Of a stretch of 64,000 bases of DNA, positions 35,601 to 47,171 are shown in pieces (position 1 is the first letter of the stretch; each line of letters opens with the position of its first letter). The notes beneath the pieces are model-generated. The model was not told where the DNA came from. It made no database searches and saw only the letters and a program-made list of their open reading frames with translations. Source of the DNA: Axinella damicornis (taxonomy: Eukaryota > Porifera > Demospongiae > Axinellida > Axinellidae); NCBI GenBank assembly GCA_963931865.1, contig OZ007507.1, positions 14,008,450 through 14,072,449 of the forward strand, read 5' to 3'. A program made the position numbers and the translations under genes.

Positions 35601-37672
35601 TGTTCACAGTTACAAAAGTACAAACGATCGCCAGTACTGTTCGTGGTCATCATGCGTGGTCGTCTCCCTACATCGGTGAGAAGAGCTGCACTTCAACTCG
35701 AGGACCACAACATTCACGACGACTTTGCTGTAGCCATCCTCAAGAACAGCAATACTGTTGGTCATGAACCACGGTATTTCCTGCGGAAGAGTGGCAGCGA
35801 GATGACTTGTACCGTCGGCGTCAACGGTGACTACTCGATCTGAGAGATGATCTGCAAAGTTGCGCACATGTATTCCAGAAGACACTCACCAGGGGGGGGG
35901 GGGGGGGGGGGGGCTTTATAACGAGTCAAACTACCCTGTGCAGGAACTTGGGCGAAAAAGAGGGGGAGGGTGTATTTTCGAAGAGGGCGTATTAGTGGGA
36001 CACTACGGTATATGTAGCCTTGTTCTCAGGCCATTCTCACCATCAGTATTTGATCGCTTGCATTGTGCAAATATGGCAGGGGAAAGCGGAGATCTGGTCA
36101 CATGCGATGACATCAGGTATATACACAGATGGTAGACACACCGGGGGGGTGCCCGACCACTATAATACCTGTTTCACGTCGATCTGTCGCCAGCGCTGTG
36201 AACAATGAACAGTATTGCTCATCTGCCTTGCAAATCCTCTGACTTCCAGCATATGGACGACAGTACTAGAATGGGTATTGAGATTCTTCATTGGGCACTG
36301 CCCCCCGTGTATCTACCATGCATCTTTCTATCTGACGTCATCGCACGTGACCGATATCCCAGTTCTTCTCCCACTATATATTTGCATACTGCAAGTAATC
36401 AACTACTGCTGGTGGGAATGGTCTGGCTAGCATATAATTTTATGATCCCTGATTGTCAAAATTCATTATTGAGTACAAAATCCAGTCCACAGTCCAGTCC
36501 TGCCTCCACAGTTCATACTGTCCCTGCTTGCTTCGGCTGACACTATTGGATTAGCAGAACTCAAAGACTATATCGAGTCTGGCAAGAGTACCCTGAAGTT
36601 TGTTATTTCAGGGAAGATGGGGGTTGGAAAGTCGTCACTCATTGATGGACTGCTTGGGAAAAATTTTGCAAAGGAAGCTCAGTCACCATACACCATCACG
36701 TCTGAGATATCGGCATACCAACTACAAATAGAAGCGACCGATCGTGCTGTAACAAAGAGTGTTGAAGTCCTCATCATGGATTACCCTGTCAATGACGAGG
36801 AGGCCAACCTCACTGCAATTTCAGAGCATTGTCGAGATGCCGACCTACTCATCTACTGCCTGGATATGCGAGGACGCTTTACCACAGCCGATGCCTTAGG
36901 GATGAAGGAGTTCAATAAACGTGTTGGTTCGGGCATCTGGAAGAATACTATGTTTGTCCTCACCTTTGCCAACCAAGTGTTGCCTTCGGACCCCAAACCT
37001 GCTGGATGGTTGCAGATGCTCACATATGGATATTACGGGAGACCAGATGACTCAGAGAGAAAGGGGAAATTTAGATCGCTGCTGAATGAATGGGAGGAAA
37101 TACTACCAAAGTTCTTGAGGGAAAAAGTTAAGCTACCTGAGGAGCTCATCAGTGATATCAGTCTCGTTCCTGCTGGCTATCGCAATCTCCCTCCTCCTGA
37201 CCGGACGGACTGGTTCTCCGACTTTTGGTTTGCAGCGCTCAGCAAGATCAAGGAAGATGCCAAGCCTGCCCTCATGGGGATCAATCTTCATCGTTTCAGG
37301 GTCTCACCGCCAGGTGCCGTGCAACAGAATGTAGACAACGACGAGCTACCGATTAACATTGTGACAGCCAGCAAGGCTACAGGAGCTGTGGCAGCAGGCA
37401 CAACTGGAGGAGCTGCTCTTGGGGCGTTGATTGGGGTGATAGTTGGAACAGTTGGAGGCCCAGCTGGTATAGCCATGGGTTTGTACGCAGGAACTCTTGT
37501 AGGAGCAGGGATTGGGGCTGCAGGAGGTGGAACTGCTGGTGCAGCAGCCGGGCTAGCTGTTATCGTTAGCGCTGTCCGCAAGCATGCAGAGAAGGCAAAA
37601 CGAAAAATTCAAGAAGCCTCCAAAATGCTTCAGTCTGAGAGTAGTGAATCTGAAACTGAGAACAGTGTGTGA
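32610..37672 (+). CDS. Death-domain GTPase with glycine-rich membrane segment (predicted fusion)
   Basis: Exons: 32610-32628 (ATG, MAVSPAG), 32787-33074, 33266-34050, 34224-34283, 36512-37672. All are GT-AG, phases 1,1,0,0, total 2,313 bases, 770 residues. Exon 2 is a Death domain (LTLGDLRELV, LGLKDDELREIE, EMLSRWLRKGQNCTWRRVV). Exon 3 is a middle region of a kind I associate with invertebrate GTPase proteins. The last exon is the GTPase: P-loop GKMGVGKSSL, LLIYCLDMRGRF, FVLTFANQVLP, VPAGYRNLPPPDRTDWF. The end is rich in small residues, with many GxxxG spacings, then basic. The G3 site is altered: DYPVNDEE where its relatives read DTPGLGD or DSPGLGG. The 2.2-kb last intron holds two transposons, so the Death and GTPase parts could be separate genes; phases and the sister-family pattern favour one. 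Death-mediated signalling is inferred. Confidence 0.65.
34748..34891. repeat. 100-bp-period duplication in the intron
   Basis: The block gggcttgcagagct...cagctacat.tggagtc.aacag occurs at 34748-34791 and again at 34848-34891. A related short duplication, tataagtaattgtcacttcac, precedes two acceptor-like sites near 34217 and 34608. Confidence 0.6.
35143..35222. mobile_element. Hairpin MITE of the tagcctcgttccca family (copy 4)
   Basis: tagcctcgttcccaggcccc is inverted at the right end, ending ggcctgggaaggaggcta. It is about 80 bp with a loop around tatactacaagc. Confidence 0.8.
35453..36010. mobile_element. TIR element carrying a HIRAN-like remnant
   Basis: The left end taccatagtgtcccgttaat and the inverse of the right end (taccgtagtgtcccactaat) match in about 22 of 25 bases. 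Inside, on the plus strand, two frames together read TVRGHHAWS-PYIGEE and LQLEDHNIHDDFAVAILKNSNTVGHEPRYFLRKSGSEMTC (given in pieces; 35625-35800). The pattern D-x-FAVAxxK...VGHxPR...FLxxGGxxxCxV is that of a HIRAN-like module often found in invertebrate mobile elements. A frame break separates the pieces. A G22 tract lies at 35892-35913. Confidence 0.6.
36014..36430. mobile_element. Long variant of the tagcctcgttccca hairpin
   Basis: The outer arms tagccttgttctcaggccat / inverse ending gggaatggtctggcta lie about 400 bases apart. Between them an inner inverted pair occurs: tatacacagatggtagaca and its inverse near gtgtatctaccatg. It appears to be a family member with a nested hairpin insertion. 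Confidence 0.55.
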
Positions 37673-37960
37673 TTGATTAAGCAATTGTATAATTATACCC
37701 CCCAACCCACCCCACCCTCCCCCTTGCCCTTCCAATGTTATCGTTTTGTAGTTACCTTTGTACTATGTTTCGGGCACCTCATTTCCAAAGCTGTTACAAC
37801 CTGTGATACAATAATTATGTTTCGTGGCAATTCTCTTGGCAATATTGCCAAGAGAATTAATTTCACATGTGCATGTACGATTCTTGTCATTGGGATGCAC
37901 ACATTATAACTTGTCCTATAGCCATGCAACTAGCTACTCTGTCAGTTGATTGCTATGCAG

Positions 37961-37993
<33 letters not shown>

Positions 37994-39186
37994 AGAGCTT
38001 GAGCAATCGCAATTGCCCCCCCCCCCCCCCCCCCCCCCCCCCCATTATGTGCCTTGCAATTACAAGTTATCCAAATCTCAGACTGCAGTCTTAAGCTAAT
38101 ACCAGGAGCGCATGCGCTCCTGCTAATACCTGCATGGTTAACTCAAAGTCAATACTAGTAATTATTATGCATGTAGAGCCTATACGTAGTTGTTGTTCTA
38201 CTTGCATGCCGTATAATTATAGATTTGTTAAAGACACATTTCGGTGCTAAGTTGAACTTTTGGGGTAGCCGAGTACCAAAATGTAGATGTTGCCTTTGCA
38301 AGACAGCTGGCATGAGACTAGATTTTACGTAGTTAACTAAATAGCTAGTCTCATGCCAGCTGGCCACAACGTTGCCATAACGGAAACTGAACAAGCATAG
38401 CTATAAGCTACATAGCATCTGGGAAATTCCCCCACTCCTTCCGACCACGTGCACGCTGCAAAGTCTTCGTTCCCAAGTCGGTCTGAATTCGAGCTTGGAA
38501 TGGGGACGAAAACAGGCTAGGGTCAGGCCCCTCACTACAGCAGCCTGCGCCTGTGACAGTGATCCGTCTCTCCGTAGCGCACTTTGAGACAGCTAGGAGC
38601 TCTCTCGCCTGTAGGTGTAAGTAAACCAGTTAACAAATCGGTTGTCAGTATAGCTATAGTGAGAAATAGTCTGGTTCCTGATTTATACGGGGGCCCAAGG
38701 GATCGGGAAGGGGGAATACTGCACCATTGCTGTCACCTAGCTAAACTATGTCAGACCACACTGCATCCTAGTCTCGCGATCGCTGGCCAGACAGTCATGG
38801 CAATCACTGAAACATGGCGTCATGGCAAATATCATGAGGACGGAACACAACTGTAGTATCTGCACTGCTGTACTACATGTACGACGTCATTGATCGTGAA
38901 GAAATGGTTAGTTGTTGTTTTTGTGTCGCTCTCTTGCGACTGTGAAGACATCTAGCTTGCAAATCTGTTCTTGTTCTTGTTTGAATCATGTAGCTACAGA
39001 TTGTGACCACAGTATGGAAGGTAAGAACATTATTCCAATCCGATTGGTACAACCAAGATCCCGGCATTGTCCACACTGAAAACCTGTCTATGGTGACCAG
39101 ATGCGTTCTTTCTCCTTCCCCACGCGTGCCACAAATGTCTGGCCTGCGATACTAATTTGCATCCCAGCTCTACAGCAGCATCTATG
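37673..39186. other. Intergenic with mirror poly-G/poly-C hairpin
   Basis: G30 (37962-37991), a 24-base spacer, then C28 (38016-38043) can pair as one hairpin. A 60-bp hairpin with cagctggcatgagactag arms is at 38304-38363. A ccaa/ttgg small hairpin is at 37832-37858. No gene is seen. Confidence 0.6.
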
Positions 39187-39282
39187 TAGCCTCGTTCCTA
39201 GGCCTTCCACCCCTCCAGCTTTTGATTTTGCATACTGCAAGGATCAAAAACTGAAGGTGCGGAAGGCCTGAGAACGAGGCTA
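39187..39282. mobile_element. Hairpin MITE of the tagcctcgttccca family (copy 5)
   Basis: tagcctcgttcctaggcctt and its inverse, ending ggcctgagaacgaggcta, with gatcaaaa / ttttgat near the turn. About 96 bp. Confidence 0.8.
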
Positions 39283-39707
39283 GCATCTATGTCTTCTCTC
39301 TATAAATCAACAAAATAGAAGTGAAGAATGATGATTACTTAGCCATTTCAGCCTTGGGTTCAAGGGTAGTCTCGGAACCAGACCCTCGTAAGATCAGAAG
39401 GAGGGTCTGGGAGATAGGCTGGGGTGGAAGTGCACCACCACATCACAGACAAACAAGCTTTCTATTTGCAAATCATCGTTGCCTTTGTCATCTGAATGAC
39501 AAGGGTTTTTTTGAAGGCATCAATGCCTTTTACTGTGTACATGTATTGCCTTACAGTGTGACTGACTTAAGTAAACTTCCAGGCCCTTGTAGCAAATCCA
39601 ATTTTTGCTGTACAGGTTTACAAGATGTTTTGCGCTTATGCCTATACAGTGACAGACCATTTCAAATCTGCCCATGAGCTCAACCTTGATGAGAAGCATT
39701 GCTGAAC

Positions 39708-40687
39708 ATGGAAGTTAAGCAGACTGTGGAACTCAATACAGTCTACATTGAGTCTGGAAAGAGCTCCCTCGTGATCATAATCTCGGGGAAGATGGGAGTA
39801 GGGAAGTCCTCACTAATTAATGGATTGGTTGGAAAGGAAGTAGCAAAAGAAGCGACGTCTGTAACATCAGTGACCAGCACGATCACATCTTATTCATTCT
39901 CAATGAAGGTTGAGGATAGATCGGTGCAAAAGACCATTGAAGTGACAGTTCTTGATACCCCTGGCCTTGGTGACCCTTTTGGTAAAGAAGAAGCCAATCT
40001 TGTGGCAATAGCAGAACACTGCAGTTCGTGTGATCTACTTATCTACTGCTGGACATGCGTGGACGTTTCACCAGAGATGATGCAAAAGGTATAAGGGAAC
40101 TAACCAGTTGTATTGGGTCACAAGTGTGGAAGAACACCGTTTTCGCTCTCACATTTGCCAATGAGGTTAAGCCTCCGCCCCAGTCATCCACATCCCGGTT
40201 TTGGTACTATGCTAGCTTTGGCTACTACAATGGAAGACTTGAGCTATTCAAAAGGCTCTTGTCTGAGTGGAAGGAAAGCATCTGTAAGACACTTGAAGGC
40301 CAGAATGCCCTTACTGATGAACTTGCCATTGTACCTACTGGTTATCGTCATAGCAACCCTCCCGACAGAAAGGACTGGCTGGCACCATTCTGGTTTGAGG
40401 CTTTTCGTAAGACAAATAAGTCATCACAACCTGCTTTTTTGGGGATCAATCTCCATCGGATCCGCTGTCATCTCTCACAAGGGAGTGATGCAGACAAGAC
40501 ATCTGAAACTTCTGTTGTGCAAGAAGGAATAGAAAATCACCATCAAATGTTGAAAGTCAATCTTGAAAAAGTGACTGCAGTAGTTCAAGCTTCAACAAGT
40601 TCACTAGAGGCATCCACTGATACACCAATTGGGTTGGTAGTGACCCCTGAAGAGGAGGAAGATTGGATTTGGGGTAGCACCAGATAA
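39708..40687 (+). pseudogene. AIG1/TRAFAC-like GTPase, single frame break
   Basis: From ATG 39708 the frame reads MEVKQTVELN, then the P-loop GKMGVGKSSLINGL and G3 DTPGLGD. It then reaches DLLIYC, where one base is missing at about 40050-40055. The next frame resumes exactly with DMRGRFTRDDAKG, FALTFANEVKPPP, VPTGYRHSNPPDRKDW and APFWFEAF, ending EEEEDWIWGSTR-stop at 40687. It lacks the glycine-rich membrane end of its two relatives. A 5' exon may exist, because the Met shown is weak compared with the in-frame homology IESGKSSL. If the break is a sequencing error, this is a third live GTPase with an intact G3 motif. Confidence 0.7.
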
Positions 40688-41020
40688 ATCGAAGCTGTCT
40701 AGGAGTATGAAATTCAACTATAGTGTCTTTGATGATATGTAGCTATCTTTTTGTATGTAGTATAGTTTGGAATGACTCTCTTGGTTTGACTATATAGGAG
40801 GATTTGTATCCATGGCAACACCGTGACATATTCACTGCAAAGCAACAACTTGTTACTGAAAGCTTTGAGCATTATTGCTGTTTGTATGGTCAATTGCTGC
40901 ATTGTGATTTCTGTATGTTTGAGGACTATGATCACAAGCTTTAATTTGGGATAGGAGAGACAGAGCAAATCCAACTGGTGACTAACCCTAAACAACTGCA
41001 TGGTAATCATGCAGTATAAT

Positions 41021-41128
41021 CGGTGCCCAACCTATGCTGACGACTTGGCCCTTGTATACGTAGCCTCCTCCCCAAAGGAACTACTACAGAAAATGCTGGA
41101 TATAGTACATGCCTACTCTAACAAGTGG
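41021..41128 (+). mobile_element. LINE-type reverse-transcriptase fragment
   Basis: PTYADDLALVYVASSPKELL and QKMLDIVHAYSNKW are read directly. YADD is the RT catalytic box and the following spacing is that of non-LTR retrotransposons. The reading stops because the assembly gap begins at 41129. Confidence 0.75.
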
Positions 41129-41328
41129 NNNNNNNNNNNNNNNNNNNNNNNNNNNNNNNNNNNNNNNNNNNNNNNNNNNNNNNNNNNNNNNNNNNNNNNN
41201 NNNNNNNNNNNNNNNNNNNNNNNNNNNNNNNNNNNNNNNNNNNNNNNNNNNNNNNNNNNNNNNNNNNNNNNNNNNNNNNNNNNNNNNNNNNNNNNNNNNN
41301 NNNNNNNNNNNNNNNNNNNNNNNNNNNN
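41129..41328. other. Assembly gap of 200 N
   Basis: Exactly 200 undetermined bases, a conventional placeholder length. The true length is unknown. The gap interrupts the RT fragment, so a repeat-induced join is likely. Confidence 0.99.
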
Positions 41329-41709
41329 CCTGAGAGTAAAGGTAACATCATTATACAAAACCTGGACTCAAGAAAATTTACAATTTTCAGGGATTGCAAG
41401 CCGTGCAAAAATATTTGTCACCAGGGATGATACTAGAATACTCCCTTGTGACAGCCAATTGTGGGCATGCAATACAGCAAGGGTCAAGTAATTAAAACAA
41501 CAACTGGATTAGCTATACAAGGGCTGAGAAGTTGTGAACAGACCACAGACTGCTACCACCACCAAAAAGGGCATTTACAATGTGACTGGAAATGCAATAT
41601 ATACTCATATATAAACTGAAGCCAAAGTTGATAGTAGGGATAGCAGAATGACAAAATAGGGAAATAGGGGGATGACAGCATGATAGCATATGATTATGCA
41701 GTATAACGT

Positions 41710-41710
<1 letters not shown>

Positions 41711-41770
<60 letters not shown>

Positions 41771-41783
41771 ACACACACACACA
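41711..41783. repeat. C46 homopolymer followed by (AC)13
   Basis: Forty-six consecutive C are followed by an AC dinucleotide run. The length of such a run is uncertain in any assembly. Confidence 0.9.
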
Positions 41784-42289
41784 ATGTCATACATGCACAT
41801 TTTGCATTCCCTACATCTTGATACTTCTTTTGCTGTGATTATTATTATTAACTAGTGCAAGTTCTACTGAAATCACCTACGCTCACTAGAATTAGTATCA
41901 GTGATCAGTAAAGTTCTGTTCTAGTATGGACCTTACTCCCATGCAATTATGTTGCATGGCTTGTAGGGGTCATGAATATCATTTACAATCAAGAGTATCA
42001 ACTTGGTATATATAGTCACTTGGAAAAGAATTCATACACAACATAATTAAGGATGTGGAAAAGTCACTTCTTGTCTTGTATCAACGAATATTAAATCAAA
42101 GCAGTTCATTTTACATTTCTAGTAACGTTGTGTACCACACTAAACGATAGAGATATCATGAAGAAGGAATTCTGCTATATATGCTAGAATGTACTGATAT
42201 AACAAATAATTGTATATAAACTCCTATACTTTGCAACTAATATACTAGGCAGCATTACATAATTATAACACATCACCGTGTGACAGTGT

Positions 42290-45200
42290 TCAAAAGGACG
42301 CATGCTTAGGGAAGTTGCTCGCCTCAACAATGCACTTCTTCCCTTTGTAGTGGTCAATGAGCGCCTTCCAAGTTTCATCGTACTCCAGCAAACATCGGTT
42401 TCCTGAATAGGTACAGTTCACAAGTCATAATATTGACATTACACACACCAAAGTACTACGTATTTACAGTGTAATGCAATGGATGGGGTATATATGAGTA
42501 AACATGTACAGTACACAGCATACATACACAAATGTCTTCTATTCAAGTCCCCAAATCCAAGGCTAGACTGTTTACATGCTCGCATACCAATGATAATGAG
42601 ACCATACTTGGCCCGAGTGATCCCCACATTGATCTCATGAGAATCAGTGAGGAAGCCAAGGTGGTCCCTGAGCCATCTGCGGTCTGGTTGCACTAGATCA
42701 TGATTCCTGATCTCCTCCACCGGCTGGGACCAGACTGTGGACAGGATCACGTATCCATATTCATCTCCTGTGAGAACACAGGAAAAAGAGAATTCAAATG
42801 ATGCATGTATGACATGTGCAGAGAAGGTTCACCTTGACTCTCCGTGATAGAAACAACTGTGAGCTCGTTATTAAGCTTGCTATCAGCTGGTTTAGCTGGC
42901 GGTCCACCAGCAACATCTGGTTTGGTGGCTGATTTAGTCTTGGCCACTCGACTTTTCATCCTTCAGCTGACGGATTATGCTCTTCTGGGCAGAGTAGGGA
43001 GTGATCACTTCCATCTCCTTGTACTCCACACCATGCCGATCATCCCGCGTGTAGAACACTAACAACTTCCAGCTGAAAAAGTGACAAATATGTAAGAAGT
43101 GTTTGGGACAACTGACACTGCTCAGTAATGCACATTCTCGAAATGGTAAAACTGCTGTAGCATTCAATAATTCCAGTTATGCACACAGTTCATTATCATG
43201 GATGATGATTGTTATGTTTAATACTGTACAAGCATAATTATGTACATAATTATGTATAGCATAATTATGCACATATAGTTGTATAGCATAATCATATTAT
43301 GCAGCAATTGGTAATGCTGAGTAATGTACTGGCTTGAAATAAACTATAATTGTTGGTGAGAATTGTGGTGGTCAAAACTCACTGCTTTCTCAGCCTCCTG
43401 TTTGTTGCACTTGGAGTGTGGGTCAACCTTTCCCTTGTCAGTTTTTGCAACAAGAACTGCAGCACCATTGACCCTCCTGGAATGCAGTGTTTGTTGAGGG
43501 ATTCATCTGCTTTGAGACGACCACCATAGAAATGGTCCGAAGGGAACTGGCAGATTGCTTAGTGTTGCAATTGATACAAACAGAACAATTAAATTCAACA
43601 CACGTATATAGAAATCAAGCTATAAACTCTCACCATTCTGTACTGAGTATATTGAGTGTGATAGGTAAGGGGGAAGTGTTCAGCATATTGTTCAAACAGT
43701 GAGTGCTGACTGCAGCTGTTTGTGGTCTCCAATGAGTATGATGTGATTGTAGAGCGATCGTTTCTGGCTCATGTGACATGCCGCTCTCATCCACAATGCA
43801 CTGGGAGATCCTTTCCTCCCGGGCCAGCTGCAGCATCCTCCGACTGGCAGTCTCATTGCAGGTGCACAGAATTATGCGTTCTCATCACCTTAATTGGTAA
43901 ATAAAACAGGACATAGCAGTATGCACATCCAGACATAAATGCGTGTGTTATGGAATGAAAGCTAGCTACAAGGGTCAGTCATGTGCATCCCAAAAACTGG
44001 ACTTAGTATATAGACCTAAAGTCGCGCTCATTGACTTCATAATTAAACATTACCAGAGGTGAGAGGTTGACTTTGTGGAACTATAATGACTTGCATATAC
44101 GTAACAGTAATGATAACTACACAGAAAGGATGTAATTGAAACAAGTGAGGTGACAGTTCATTATTACCAGTTTAAAAGATTAAGTCCCTTCTTAATGTTT
44201 GCATTTTACAGTTTCTCTAATAAAGTAACGAGGGGCAACCGCACTCCTGGTAGCCGCGATGCAACCGGTTGCAACTCGCTGGTCGCGCAAGCTACGCGTT
44301 GAGCTCATTCCAATTAACGCACATGACACGTGAGGACCACGTTCGATCGATTGAATCAGAATGGCGTCCAAAAGGAAGACAAGAACTTATTACAGCTCTC
44401 ACAACTTCGCCAGCACGGTGAGTTTCGGCATGTGAGCGTCAGTGAACGACAGCGATTACGGCTGTGTGGTTAGGATCTTTGTGGGGCCTTCGTAAGACTG
44501 TACTGGCAACCAACGTCGAAGAGAGCGATCGAGCAATGGCGTCCGACGGCACAACAAAAGCGCTTGTATCTCCACCACCAAGGTGAGTTTCAGCACCAAA
44601 ATTGTACGGTTGGGACAGTGCATGATAGCGATCATGAAGGTGTAGTCAGAATCTTCGTACGCCATTCCTATCACTCGAATGAGTTATTTACATTAATTAC
44701 GCGGCACAATTTTTCCTATACCAGGAGTGTAATAAGCAAACATGATGAAACTCAGAGAAACTTTGAACTAAAGTTTTACAGCTAATTCTAAGCTGACCAT
44801 GTACAACATCCACAGCTTTGTTTGAAGGTCTGCAGTAGACCACACAGCCCTTGATGTGTCGATCTCTATTCAACTCGGCCAATATGTTTGCCAGATGAGC
44901 TCCAGTAACACTTTTTCCTGTCCCTATATGTAACCAAGAAGATAATTGCTGACTAAGCATGTCTATGGCCTCATTCAGGACGTCAATCAATCAATACCTG
45001 TGGGCCCTTGGATCAGTTGGAAAGTGTGTTTCACTCCACATTTGACAGCTTCATGTTCAGTTCAGTTCTATCATCCCACAATCGACGGGCTTTATCAGTT
45101 TAGCATACAGAACACTGATCAAACTAATTGTAATTTGGAATAAGTAATCAACTCACTTGATCTATCCTTCCAAGAGCTTCCTTGTGGACAAGACTAGCAG

Positions 45201-46360
45201 GATCTTGTTTCAACAATCTCTGATAGATCGACTGAAGGAGAAGAGTGTATCAAGAGTACTAATTACTAGTCTCTAGTTGCCACACCCACTTGTGCAAATG
45301 TGGGACTTGCCATACAGCCACTTGTCCCATTTCGCTATAGAGTACAGTCTATCGATCACAGCATGAGTATTTGGTCACATGATTGTTGATAGCAGCTGTT
45401 GGTTGGTAAATGCTGAGGCACAATCCTGAGTGAAATGAGTACAGACATTTAGAGTAAGACATGGCAGAGTTGAGTGATGAGTTGGAACACAAAAGCAATC
45501 CAAAGCACAATTATAGCAGCTGCTAAATGGTAAGACTTCTTGAAAAAATAGCATACAGCTACTGCATTTGCATCTGGTTGTGTTTGTAGTGCTCCAGACC
45601 ATATTTGGAAAAGCCTGCAATGCATGGGTCCTTGCGATAAATCTTTACCTACACACATGTACATAGATATAACATAGACACGCACACACATGCACAAATA
45701 CACACAAGAAGATTGAACTTGGTAGTAGAGAAACATAAAGAAGCAAACTCACCGGAAGGATGGCTGGAGATCGATTATCTGAATATCACGGGGAGGATTT
45801 TGTACCATCATTTCATGCATTTTCCAGGATACTTGGCATCCTTCAGTGCGGATGGGCTTCACGGAGAAATTTGAAGGCTTTTTTCTGTCATGTTTTTCAA
45901 CTCTGTTTATGACCATGTGGTAGACAGCCAGCACAGTAGCTAGTAGGCTGTAAGCGTACACATAGCAAACTTCCTTCCTCCATGCAAGTCAGTATACTCC
46001 GTTGTGTTCTCCATTGTGTTCTGGAACTCCATTGTTTCATTTCCATTGGGAATATATATTTCATTGGTGCAGTTTGTTGGGATTTCCAGCTGTGGCCACC
46101 AAAGAATAACGTCCTTGGTCAGGATTAATGAGCATTCTTCTACACTGCCTGTGGCAGCTTCAGGCAATAGCTATATAGCACCTTCTACCAGAGATTAACA
46201 TAGTCCTCAATTGACAGGTACTTCGGTCTGGATACTTGTTGAAGGTTGGTTCTGAGAAGCACTCTGCAGTGCTCCACACATATGCTGACTTCAGGCGCAA
46301 CCTCAATCTGTTGCAAGGGTGGATACATAATAACCTGTTTCAGTGACCTTCCCATTCAAG
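42290..46360 (-). pseudogene. HELZ2-type SF1 helicase, damaged
   Basis: Clear minus-strand exons at the 3' end: 43072-42833, 42767-42588 and 42402-42290 (stop). Upstream are one ending 44998 (FQLIQGPTG), one from 44923 (GTGKSVTGAHLANILAELNRD) and one near 43870-43700 (CIVDESGMSHEPETIA, then ILIGDHKQLQ). Later motifs are VITPYSAQK, TVVSITESQG/DEYGYVILSTV and HEINVGITRAKYGLIII. The C-terminus is CLLEYDETWKALIDHY. VYCRPSNKAVDVV and the VDESGM box point to HELZ2 rather than UPF1. Frame breaks lie near 43760 and 42960, and a stop lies just before the P-loop exon. Pieces at 46360-45749 (EVSICVEHCRVLLRTN, VYHMVINRVEKHDRKK, IQIIDLQPSFR, also with a frame change) may be its upstream part. Indels could be assembly errors, but several in one locus suggest decay. 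Confidence 0.65.
44361..44582 (+). other. Duplicated first-exon-like cassette
   Basis: Two ATGGCGTCC starts (44361 and 44536), each after a cgatcga word, run into a gtgagtttc donor-like site (44418 and 44583). They give MASKRKTRTYYSSHNFAST and MASDGTTKALVSPPPR. The flanks after the donors are also distantly alike, so this is a tandem duplication of about 175 bases. It lies antisense in an intron of the damaged helicase. No downstream exon was found, so it is not called a gene. Confidence 0.35.
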
Positions 46361-47171
46361 TTTGAAGCAATCACATTCATTCATGATACATTAGTGCTGG
46401 CAGGATTAGACATTGGTTGATAGTAGTCAAATGGTGTTTCTAGATTTGCTTCAACTGGATTCATGATGATATTGTGTATTTTCTGACAGGCTTCTGGAGG
46501 TTAGGAAACCACCTCTGGAACTAACGACACTATTAATTCACTGACTATCAAAGTATAGGACAGCACTTTCTCCATACTTTCTCCTTGCATGTGTTTCTCC
46601 AGATTCTTCACTTCAGTGGATTACATTCACCAATATGGCATCTTCACCTCAATGAAAATTGCTTTCTTGTCACCACAACAGCCACTAAACTCAACAGCTC
46701 ATTCAAGTTTATCCATTGTGAGCTAGTACTCATGTACTGCTCTTGGTCACCGGTTCAAGTGTTGGTACAATTTGGAGAGCTTTTCTGGTGGATAATAGCC
46801 ATCATGATGGTGCACACAGTAGACGGTAGACTATCAGGTCTGCATTCCAGTTTCAGGACTGTTCCATGAGGGTTTGTGATACAAACATGCTCTGCTCAGT
46901 GGCCCATGAGTGGTCTCTGAGTCACTTCTGAATCAGCTCCAAGTCAGTATTCATACTTTCTTGGAAGACAGCACCTACAATGTCCTTGGCTGTTGAATAT
47001 TGGATCACACTATGTCAGTCAACCTTGCAACAATACTTGAGCTGATTACATTTTTTGTACCTTCAGTGCAGTACATTTTGCCACCTCAACCCAAATGCTG
47101 TCACTATAATAAAAATTTAAATGCTCTATGTCTGTTTTGTAGATTTACTACACTATGGCATACCTGAACTA
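46361..47171. other. Between helicase and STAND gene
   Basis: No exon with a recognisable domain. It may hold further diverged helicase exons. Nothing could be joined in frame. Confidence 0.3.

Noticed and set aside
40040..40060. Programmed -1 frameshift in the third GTPase
   Set aside because: No slippery heptamer or clear downstream pseudoknot was seen. A one-base deletion or assembly error is simpler. It is kept only as a question in the findings.
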